Below are positions 7,898-15,311 of a DNA stretch of 34,009 bases, in pieces. The translations under genes and the position numbers were made by a program. Under the pieces are notes generated by a model. It made no database searches, was not told where the DNA came from, and worked only from the letters and a program-made list of their open reading frames with translations. How positions within the stretch are numbered: the stretch's first letter is position 1; each line of letters starts with the position of its first letter. This DNA is from Desulfobulbus sp. (GTDB lineage Bacteria; Desulfobacterota; Desulfobulbia; Desulfobulbales; Desulfobulbaceae). The stretch covers positions 1 to 34,009 of the forward strand of contig JAUVLX010000002.1 in the NCBI GenBank assembly GCA_030600525.1, written 5' to 3'.

Positions 7898-9497
7898 AGA
7901 GTCCTCACCTATTAAAATTATTTTATTCCTCTGCAATTGGGGAGCCCATGCTGCCTATCAAACCCTGCAGGATGAACAGCGCCCCATCCCAGATGAAGTG
8001 CATATGATTCGAATTCCCTGTACAGGGCGGATCGACCGTGCCCTGCTGCTCAAAGCATTTGCTATGGGGGGTGACGGGGTAGCTCTTGTCGGATGCGATC
8101 CGGGTACCTGCAGATATGGCACAGGAACAGCCACTGCACAGCGCAACACCAAGGATACAGGGATGATCCTTGATCTTATGGGCCTTGGTAGCGAAAGGCT
8201 CCGTTTTGCATCTTTTCTGCCGGATGAATCGGATAAGCTGCTGGTCTTTCTTGAAACCTTCCTCCAAGACCTGCAACAACGGGGTAAAACCAACATCCAG
8301 CCTGCATCTGGAGCACGCCCGGTCAACAACATACCGATAAGTGCAGGAGCCGAGCTGCAGCAACTGATTGCTGCCCACGACATTTATGCCTGCCAGGATT
8401 GTGGAAAATGTTCTTCTTCTTGCCCTCTCGCCCTGATAGGCAAACCTTTTTCAGCACGCGGCATAGCCACTGCAGCCATTGCTGGCAATCTCAATGATGC
8501 CGGCGTTAAGGAAAATGTCTGGTCCTGCCTGACCTGTGGTTTATGCTACGAAAGGTGTCCGTCGGCTGTCAATTTCCCTGAATTTATAAAAGAACTGCGC
8601 CATCTCTACAAACAGAACGACACACACGGTGACGAAACCCATGGTGGTTTTCTGCACGCACTTATGCGCTCCATGGCTTCACCCGAGCTGACTCCCAACA
8701 GGTGGCAAAACATCCCCAAAGAACTGCAGGTCGACCAGAAAAGCAACACCCTCTTTTATGGCGGCTGTGCGCCTTATTATGACATTTTTTTTAACAAACA
8801 CCTTGATGTACAAACAGAGAAAATCCTGTTTGATGCCATTAGGCTGCTCAACTTCTTTGATGTCCACCCACGGTTGCTCAAAGATGAACGCTGCTGCGGT
8901 CACGACCTGCTCTGGTCTGGCGACAACGAATATTTTCTTAAAATTGCACGCCTCAATGTCGACAGGTTGAACAGCCTTGACATTGACACCATGATCACTT
9001 CCTGTCCAGAGTGCTACATGACCTTTAACACAACTTACCCGGCACACGGATTGACACTTAATTTCAAGGTAATACACCTGTATGAATTCCTTGAAAAAGA
9101 GATTGACCGGTCTGCGGTCAGTTTCAAGCCACTGGATAAAAACATAACCTTCCAAGATTCCTGCCGCCTCACTCGCCTTGAAGGCAAGCCTGAATTACCC
9201 CGCCTACTGCTAGAACGACTCAACCCGGAGTCTTTTCAGGAAATGCAGGAATCAGGCAAAGCGGCTGTCTGTTGCGGCAATAGTGCCTGGATGGGGTGCG
9301 ATGCCTACAGCAAAGCAATGCAGGTAAAACGACTGGAGCAGGCCCATAATACCGGAGCAGATCTCCTAGTTACAGCCTGTCCCAAGTGCCAGATCCACCT
9401 CAAATGTGCCATGGAAGATCCATTACGGCTTAACAAATTATCCATCGACATGCAGGATCTCACCAGTGTGATTGCGCAAAGCATCAGCTGGAAATAA
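7881..9497 (+). CDS. MvhD-HdrC-HdrB triple fusion (heterodisulfide reductase catalytic and relay subunit)
   Basis: A 538-residue fusion of three normally separate proteins. Residues about 11-130 are an MvhD/FlpD module with Cys at 18, 47, 72 and 77. The usual second cysteine of the CNWC motif is Gly21. Residues about 165-245 are HdrC, with two full cluster motifs (C171/174/177/181 and C216/219/222/226). Residues about 288-510 are HdrB, with two CCG domains (C296, C338-C339, C375, C378 and C428, C464-C465, C500, C503), the ligands of the non-cubane clusters that reduce disulfides in methanogens. The gene overlaps the previous one by 17 nt and precedes hdrA by 21 nt. It should take electrons from HdrA and pass them to a disulfide-type acceptor. 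The physiological acceptor is not evident from sequence; DsrC is one possibility known in sulfate reducers. ATG 7887 is an alternative start. Confidence 0.9.
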   Translation: MTMHNKESSPIKIILFLCNWGAHAAYQTLQDEQRPIPDEVHMIRIPCTGRIDRALLLKAFAMGGDGVALVGCDPGTCRYGTGTATAQRNTKDTGMILDLMGLGSERLRFASFLPDESDKLLVFLETFLQDLQQRGKTNIQPASGARPVNNIPISAGAELQQLIAAHDIYACQDCGKCSSSCPLALIGKPFSARGIATAAIAGNLNDAGVKENVWSCLTCGLCYERCPSAVNFPEFIKELRHLYKQNDTHGDETHGGFLHALMRSMASPELTPNRWQNIPKELQVDQKSNTLFYGGCAPYYDIFFNKHLDVQTEKILFDAIRLLNFFDVHPRLLKDERCCGHDLLWSGDNEYFLKIARLNVDRLNSLDIDTMITSCPECYMTFNTTYPAHGLTLNFKVIHLYEFLEKEIDRSAVSFKPLDKNITFQDSCRLTRLEGKPELPRLLLERLNPESFQEMQESGKAAVCCGNSAWMGCDAYSKAMQVKRLEQAHNTGADLLVTACPKCQIHLKCAMEDPLRLNKLSIDMQDLTSVIAQSISWK

Positions 9498-9518
9498 TCA
9501 TATCAGCGGAGAATTCCC

Positions 9519-11948
9519 ATGACCCCAACCAACTCCCGGCAAAGATCCGCAGGGGACGAAGCTACGCCCCGCATTGGCGTTTATGTCTGCCATTGCGGAC
9601 TCAATATAGCCCAATCTGTTAACTGCCCACAGGTAGCGGAAACAGCCTCTGCAGCCAACGACGTTGTCCTGTCCAAGGACATCACCTATGCCTGTTCAGA
9701 ACCCGGACAGCAGCAAATAAAGCAGGACATTCTTGACAACCAGCTGGACCGAGTTGTGATCGCGTCCTGTTCTCCCAGGCTGCATGAACCGACCTTTAAG
9801 CAGATGGTGCAGGATGCAGGTCTTAATCCCTACATGATGGAAATGGCCAACCTGCGGGAACAGTGCTCCTGGGTACATATGAACGATGTCGAAAATGCCA
9901 CTCGCAAAGCAGAGACGTTGGTGGATATGGCTATTTCCAGGGTACGCCACCTTGAGCCACTAACCGAAGAGATCCTGCCGCTGATCAAAAAGACATTGGT
10001 CATTGGCGGCGGTATTGCCGGAATCCAGGCGGCCCTTGACCTTGCAGACTGCGGCTACGACGTCACATTGGTGGAAAAGCAACCCTCTATCGGCGGAATG
10101 ATGGCTCGGTTGGACAAGACCTTTCCAACCATGGACTGCTCGATCTGAATACTCGGTCCTAAGATGACGGATGCCGGTCGGCATCCACGAATAAAGCTCC
10201 TGACCTTAAGCGAGGTCGTGGACGTGAAAGGCTATGTCGGTAATTTTGATGTCAAAATTATCAAAAAGGCAAAATATGTTGATGAAACCGCCTGTACGGC
10301 CTGCGGCGATTGTGCCACGGTCTGCCCTGTGGTTCGTCCAGATGAATTTAATATGGGACTTGCTTCGCGCAAGGCCATTTACAGCCCGTTTCCCCAGGCT
10401 GTCCCTTCGTCCTATCTTATCAATATCAATGAGTGTTTGGGACACAATCCGGCGGTTTGCTCAAAATGTATCGATGCATGTGATAAAAAATGCATCAATT
10501 TCCATATGTCTGATGAGGAAATCACTGAGCATGTTGGCTCTATTATTGTGGCCACAGGGTTGGAACCCTATGACCCCACCGAACTGGACGAGTACGGGTA
10601 CACTCGATTTGAAAACGTACTTACCAGCCTTGAGTTCGAGCGCCTGGTCAACGCCGGAGGACCATCAAAAGGAAACCTGATTCGACCGACAGACAGAAAA
10701 ACACCGAAATCGGTCGGCTTCATTCAGTGCGTCGGTTCCAGGTCGCTCAGGAAAGGAAAGGAATACTGCTCCAACATCTGCTGCATGAACACCATCAAGT
10801 CCACGTTGGTGCTTAAAGAGCATTATCCAGACATGGAAATCAAGGTGTTCTATATTGATATCCGTGCCTTTGGCAAGGGATTTGAAGACCTGTATACCAG
10901 GAGCCGCAGGTTAGGGGTTAAGTTCATACGCGGCCTGCCCGGATCTCTTGAAGAAACAGCAGATAATACCATGCGTGTTGCTGTTGAAAACTCAGCCACC
11001 GGCAAACTGGAATTCCATGAACTTGACATGCTGGTGCTTGCCCTAGGCGTACAACCAGCGCCCAGTACTCAACGGCTACAGGAAATCATGGGGCTACAGC
11101 TGACGCCTGACGGATTCTACCTGGAAGCCCATCCGAAACTGCAGCCAGTGGATGCCGCCACCCGTGGTATTTTCTATGCCGGATGTGCCGAGGGGCCAAA
11201 AGACATCAAGGAAAGCGTCACCCAGGCTTCCGCCGCAGCTGTCCGGGCAATCCGCCTGATGCATAAAGGCGAAATCTCCTCTGAACCGATCACTTCAGAG
11301 ATTGTGGTTGAAAAATGCAAGGCCTGCGGTAAGTGTGCAGAGGTCTGCCCCTACAATGCTATTTCGGTTGATGTCAAAAACAAGAAACCGGCCGTGGTCA
11401 ATTCAGCGGCGTGTGCCGGTTGCGGTACCTGCGCAGCGGAATGCCACTTTGATGCTATTATCATGAACCATTACACCGACCAACAGATTCTCGGCCAGGT
11501 GGATGCCATGCTCACCACAGAGCCGGAAAACAAAATACTGGTTTTTGCCTGCAACTGGTGTTCCTATGCGGGAGCCGATTACGCCGGTGTAGCCAGGTTG
11601 CAGTATCCTGCCAATGCGCATTTGGTGAGAGTTATGTGTTCAGGAAGGGTCGATGAAAAATTTATATGGGAAGGGTTTCGCGGTGGGGCACCGGTGGTGC
11701 TTGTCAGCGGCTGCCACATCGGCGACTGCCACTACATCGATGCCAATCACTGGACCGAAAAACGGGTAACTAAACTGCACAAAAAGATGGTCCGGCTTGG
11801 CATCCGACCGGAAAGGCTGCAACTGGAATGGATCAGTGCGGCTGAGGGCATCCGTTTTGCCGACAAGATGAAGGAGATGGAAACGTTAAGAAAAAGTGTC
11901 TCTGCCGAGGAAATAGAAGACACCATAGAATTGCTGACAAAACTATGA
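9519..11948 (+). CDS. hdrA: HdrA-MvhD fusion, selenoprotein (Sec at TGA 10146-10148)
   Basis: One 810-codon gene read through an in-frame TGA at codon 210. Upstream are the HdrA N-terminal domain (VYVCHCGLN) and the FAD Rossmann motif VIGGGIAGIQAA (about 163). The TGA falls exactly where HdrA proteins have the second Cys of DCSxCIL.PKM, giving Cys207-Ser-Ile-Sec210. Downstream the protein continues without loss: ferredoxin insert C259/262/265/269, QCVGSR and YCSNICCMN around the flavin, two [4Fe-4S] motifs (C600-610; C632-642, the last followed by His instead of Pro), then an MvhD domain with C678, C681, C707, C732 and C737. HdrA is the flavin bifurcation subunit of Hdr complexes; fused MvhD is the electron entry point. 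GGAG lies just before ATG 9519. Sec in HdrA is known in methanococci and some Deltaproteobacteria. The host must possess selenocysteine machinery, which is not in this window. Confidence 0.92.
10146..10186 (+). promoter_or_regulatory. UGA-Sec codon and bacterial SECIS-like hairpin inside hdrA
   Basis: TGA 10146-10148 is followed after 20 nt by a perfect 7-bp hairpin: GGATGCC (10169-10175), loop GGTC (10176-10179), GGCATCC (10180-10186). Bacterial SECIS elements lie immediately 3' of the UGA with the apical loop a few tens of bases away, and E. coli fdhF has a GGUC loop (from memory), so both placement and loop fit SelB recognition. Unlike E. coli, no bulged U is visible in the upper stem. The hairpin lies within the coding sequence (residues around Asp-Ala-Gly-Arg-His-Pro). 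Confidence 0.8.
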
Positions 11949-12093
11949 GCCTGTTGAAAAGATTGCTTCAAAAAATAAAAGATGTATATTTCTTTTACTG
12001 ACGGTGGCAAACGAGGTCCATGGCCTCTTTCTTTCCTCTCTCTGCCCACAAGCAGGGTTGAGAACAGACTCATTTTAACCGGCATAACAAACA

Positions 12094-12270
12094 ATGATAA
12101 AAAAAGAACTCCTTGATATACTTGCCTGCCCCAAATGCAAGGGACCTGTAGAGAACGATGAAAAACAAAGCAGCCTCATCTGCCGCAACTGCAGACTGGT
12201 CTACCCTGTTAAAGATGACATTCCTATAATGTTGATCGACGAAGCCACTTCCCTTGAGGAAACCAACTGA
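12094..12270 (+). CDS. Trm112-like (UPF0434) zinc-ribbon protein
   Basis: A 58-residue protein beginning MIKKELLDILACPKCKG with a second CRNC pair at residues 30-33 and the ending VYPVKDDIPIMLIDEA. This pattern (LLDILACPxC ... CxxC ... YPxxxxIPxML) is the Trm112/UPF0434 family, whose members act as small zinc-binding partners, often stabilising methyltransferases. The partner here is unknown. It lies 145 nt after hdrA on the same strand and is followed directly by a strong terminator, so it is probably the last gene of this transcript or has its own promoter in the gap. No membrane segment or signal is present. Confidence 0.88.
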   Translation: MIKKELLDILACPKCKGPVENDEKQSSLICRNCRLVYPVKDDIPIMLIDEATSLEETN

Positions 12271-12304
12271 CAGTCGTTTGACAAGTCATTGCTTTTTAGC
12301 AAAC

Positions 12305-12342
12305 AAAAAAAAGCCCCGGTCAATGACCGAGGCTTTTTTTTT
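12305..12342. terminator. Bidirectional rho-independent terminator
   Basis: An A-run, then the stem GCC-C-CGGTC / GACCG-A-GGC with an AAT loop and one C/A mismatch, then a run of nine T. The A-run and T-run on the two sides make it functional in both directions. It sits between the trm112-like gene (+) and the convergent ppsA (-). Confidence 0.9.
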
Positions 12343-12400
12343 GCTTATCTGCTACACACTTTTTCTACAGAATTAGACACGGCTATATCCGTTTACCTGC

Positions 12401-14851
12401 TCAAGGAGCTATGCCCAGTTCCTTTTCTTTTTTGGCAATAGCCAACCTGGTCTTGACCACCGTATCAGACACCAAACTAATAGAATCGATCCCCTGCTCT
12501 ACCAAAAAAGTGGCAAAATCAGGAAAGTCAGAAGGTCCCTGACCACAGATACCGATCTTCTTACCCCGCCTTTTAGCAGTCTTAATCACCATCTTGATCA
12601 GGGTCTTGACTGCCTCATTGCGCTCATCATAGATATGTGACACCAGGTCAGAATCCCGGTCTAAGCCAAGGGTCAACTGGGTCAAATCGTTGGAACCTAT
12701 CGAAAAACCGTCAAACACATCGGCAAAGGCATCAGCGGAAATGACATTAGACGGAATTTCGCACATCACATAGACCTCAAGCCCATTCTCTCCCTGTACA
12801 AGACCGAATTCCCGCATCACTTCAATCACCCGCCTGCCCTCTTCAGGGGTTCGACAAAAGGGGACCATCAGCTTGATATTGTCAAGCCCCATATCATTTC
12901 TTGCCTTGAGCAAAGCTTTACATTCGAGTTCAAAGGCGACTTTATATCTGGAGTCATAATAGCGGGATGCTCCACGCCAGCCGATCATAGGATTTGATTC
13001 TTCAGGCTCATAAAGATAACCGCCGATCAAATTGGCATATTCATTGGATTTAAAATCCGAGAGACGGACAATAACGTCTCTCGGATAGAATCCTGCGGCA
13101 ATTCTGCCAACTCCCTCTGCCAGCTTATCAATAAAATACTGGCGTTTGTCGTCAGGATAGGCACTGGTTTTGTAGTTGATATCCTCGATCACATCCCATA
13201 TTTCGTCATCATCCTTGGCCTCTTCACATAACTCCTCATAATTATAGAGCGCAAGCGGGTGGATACCTATATGGGAGTTAATAATGAACTCCTCACGAGC
13301 CAGCCCAACACCTTCGTTGGGAATCTGTCCCTCGACAAAGGCCTTTTCCGGTAACCCAACGTTCATCATCACTTTGGTCCGGGTCGCTGGAATATTTTCA
13401 AGATCCAGGGTTTCTATGGCGAAATCCAGCAACCCGTCATAGAGATACCCGGTTTCTCCTTCAGCGCAGGAGGCAGTTACTTCCTGACCATCCTTGACCA
13501 CCTCGGTACCGTCTTCTGTACCGATAACGCATGGAATGCCAAGCTCTCTTGAAATGATGGCAGCATGGCAGGTTCGACCACCGCGATTAGTGACAATGGC
13601 ACTGGCTATCTTCATGATCGGCTCCCAGTCTGGATCGGTCATGTCTGTAACCAGAATTTCACCTGCCTGAAAATCATGCATCTGACTCACATCGTGCAGG
13701 ATTCTCGTCTTTCCTTTGCCGATCTTGGCACCAACGGCCTGACCAGTGGTTAAAACCGGCCCCTTCTCTTTAATGAGATAGGTTTCCAAAACCTTTTTAC
13801 TTGCCTGTGAATGCACGGTCTCTGGACGGGCCTGAACAATAAAGAGCCCCCCTGTACCGACGGTTTGGCCATCACCATCTTTAGCCCACTCAATATCCAT
13901 AGCGTGTCCATAATGCTCCTCAATAATGCATGCCCATCGGGAAAGCTGCAGTATTTCGTCATCACTTAACACATAGCTGCCCCTTTCTAGAGCAGTCGTA
14001 TCCACATTAACAACCGACTCTTCAGCATCAGGATCAAGGTTGTAGATCATCTTGATCTCTTTGGTGCCGACCCGTTTACCGACTATGGGCCGTTTTCCCT
14101 GCTTAAGGGTTGGTTTAAACACATAGTATTCATCCGGGTTCACCGCTCCCTGGACCACAGTTTCTCCTAGCCCCCATGCAGCAGTCAAAAAAACTGCATC
14201 CTCAAAACCTGATTCCGTATCGATCGAAAACAAAACTCCTGAAGAAGCAGAGTCGGAGCGAACCATTTTCTGGACCACAATGGAAAGATACACATCAAAC
14301 TGGCTAAATCCCTTATCATGGCGATAGGAAATAGCCCGATTGGTAAAAAGGGAAGCGAAGCAACGCTTACAGGCATCAATAAGAGCCTCAGGTCCGCGAA
14401 TATTGAGATAAGTATCCTGCTGACCTGCAAAAGAGGCATCTGGCAGATCCTCCGCTGTTGCCGACGAGCGTACCGCCACATCGACATCTTTGCCATATTG
14501 GTCTTCCATCTTTCGATACGCGGCAATGATAGCCTCGCGCAAATCATCGGGAAAGGCAGCATTAAGGATAATATCCCGCACCTTTGCTCCCCGCTCCTGC
14601 AGGTTATGCAGGTCGTGGGTGTCGAGATCTTCGAGCGTTTCCCTGATAGCGATCTCAAGCCCTGCATCCTTCAGCAGATACTGATAGGCATAGGCGGTTA
14701 TGGCATACCCGTTTGGCACCACCACCCCCTGAGCATCGAGATGTCGATACATTTCACCAAGAGAGGCATTTTTCCCGCCAACCATGGGCACATCATTAAT
14801 GCCTATTTCATCAAACCAGAGAATAAGTTCCTTCTCATGTCCTTTTTCCAT
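12401..14851 (-). CDS. ppsA: Phosphoenolpyruvate synthase
   Basis: An 816-residue cytosolic enzyme catalysing ATP + pyruvate + water to AMP + PEP + phosphate, the entry to gluconeogenesis. The N-terminal pyruvate/ATP-grasp domain begins with VPMVGGKNASLGEM and has RSSATAEDLPDASFAGQQDT. The phosphohistidine domain has GGRTCHAAIISRELG with the catalytic His at residue 429. The C-terminal PEP-binding barrel carries CEIPSN and ends with KIGICGQGPSDFPDFA, the active-site Cys region. Its length is normal for PpsA rather than PPDK. The start is supported by GAGGA about 6 nt upstream. It is divergent from the phosphoglucomutase gene across a structured 460-bp region, and ends at a shared terminator. 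Confidence 0.95.
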   Translation of the reverse strand: MEKGHEKELILWFDEIGINDVPMVGGKNASLGEMYRHLDAQGVVVPNGYAITAYAYQYLLKDAGLEIAIRETLEDLDTHDLHNLQERGAKVRDIILNAAFPDDLREAIIAAYRKMEDQYGKDVDVAVRSSATAEDLPDASFAGQQDTYLNIRGPEALIDACKRCFASLFTNRAISYRHDKGFSQFDVYLSIVVQKMVRSDSASSGVLFSIDTESGFEDAVFLTAAWGLGETVVQGAVNPDEYYVFKPTLKQGKRPIVGKRVGTKEIKMIYNLDPDAEESVVNVDTTALERGSYVLSDDEILQLSRWACIIEEHYGHAMDIEWAKDGDGQTVGTGGLFIVQARPETVHSQASKKVLETYLIKEKGPVLTTGQAVGAKIGKGKTRILHDVSQMHDFQAGEILVTDMTDPDWEPIMKIASAIVTNRGGRTCHAAIISRELGIPCVIGTEDGTEVVKDGQEVTASCAEGETGYLYDGLLDFAIETLDLENIPATRTKVMMNVGLPEKAFVEGQIPNEGVGLAREEFIINSHIGIHPLALYNYEELCEEAKDDDEIWDVIEDINYKTSAYPDDKRQYFIDKLAEGVGRIAAGFYPRDVIVRLSDFKSNEYANLIGGYLYEPEESNPMIGWRGASRYYDSRYKVAFELECKALLKARNDMGLDNIKLMVPFCRTPEEGRRVIEVMREFGLVQGENGLEVYVMCEIPSNVISADAFADVFDGFSIGSNDLTQLTLGLDRDSDLVSHIYDERNEAVKTLIKMVIKTAKRRGKKIGICGQGPSDFPDFATFLVEQGIDSISLVSDTVVKTRLAIAKKEKELGIAP

Positions 14852-14974
14852 TGATTTTCCTCACTTCATTATGTCTTACCGCACCTTCCATCCGAATTAA
14901 AACAATACTTTGCAAGTGCCCGCCCACAAAGGGTATTTAGGCCCGACAACTGCGTTATGCGAAAAAAAATAATC

Positions 14975-15053
14975 TCGGAGGTAAGCGTAGGCTCCGATAT
15001 CACCATATACCTGTGGTGATATTTTCCACATGTCTCGGTGCTAGCGCTTACCT
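14975..15053. promoter_or_regulatory. Multi-stem, possibly pseudoknotted RNA or palindromic element
   Basis: Three perfect pairings overlap here. TCGGAG (14975-14980) pairs with CTCCGA (14992-14997). ATATCACCA (14997-15005) pairs with TGGTGATAT (15014-15022) over an 8-nt loop. AGGTAAGCG (14979-14987) pairs with CGCTTACCT (15045-15053), extendable by three pairs past one bulged G. The loop of the first stem is therefore complementary to a downstream segment, which could form a pseudoknot or two alternative folds. It could be a cis-regulatory leader of either flanking gene, or a mobile repeat. It does not match a riboswitch class I know. Confidence 0.5.
14979..14999 (-). repeat. 21-nt dispersed repeat, copy 1
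   Basis: On the minus strand this reads TATCGGAG-CCTA-CGCTTACCT. A copy with two differences lies on the plus strand at 26702-26722 in an unrelated intergenic gap. The shared part spans the outer arm and the adjacent stem of the structured element here. Confidence 0.5.
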
Positions 15054-15135
15054 GCTCTCAAACCAAAATCCTCATTTCTAGACAGACACTATCAAGCCAC
15101 TTTCCATTCTGTCAAAGACCATAAGCACAAAGGAG

Positions 15136-15204
15136 CAATTGGGATTTCGTCAGGTGCGAAAAAAAGCTACATACACCTGCTCCAGAGGGGGCGACAACCC
15201 AATT
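15136..15204. promoter_or_regulatory. Nested inverted repeats in the leader region of the phosphoglucomutase gene
   Basis: AATTGGG (15137-15143) pairs with CCCAATT (15198-15204). Inside, CAGGTG (15151-15156) pairs with CACCTG (15174-15179), and a short GTC/GAC pairing lies between the two. The nested arrangement suggests one folded stem in RNA. It ends about 107 nt before the ATG of the phosphoglucomutase gene, so it could be in its 5' leader. Function unknown. Confidence 0.4.
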
Positions 15205-15311
15205 ATTGCCAATCCTCCAGTGAAGCATTATACTCCAATCTCGATAGCACACATACGACCAAAATACTCGACTAAAATGGAGTCCAACGCCACATTCAAA
15301 GAGGTATTGAC

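Larger units (their letters stand above)
14852..15311. other. Structured divergent intergenic region between ppsA and the phosphoglucomutase gene
   Basis: There is no gene in these 460 bp. It holds two complex inverted-repeat assemblies (14975-15053 and 15136-15204, separate entries) and one copy of a 21-nt repeat that recurs at 26702-26722. It must contain the promoters for both flanking genes, but I could not pick convincing -35/-10 pairs. The phosphoglucomutase ribosome binding site, GAGG, is at 15301-15304. Confidence 0.6.

Noticed and set aside
9519..10148. HdrA as two separate genes (9519-10148 and 10164-11948) or a nonsense-mutated pseudogene
   Set aside because: The stop is TGA at a conserved Cys column, frame and homology continue immediately after it without an indel, and a SECIS-like hairpin follows. 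The second piece would start in the middle of a conserved motif without a ribosome binding site.
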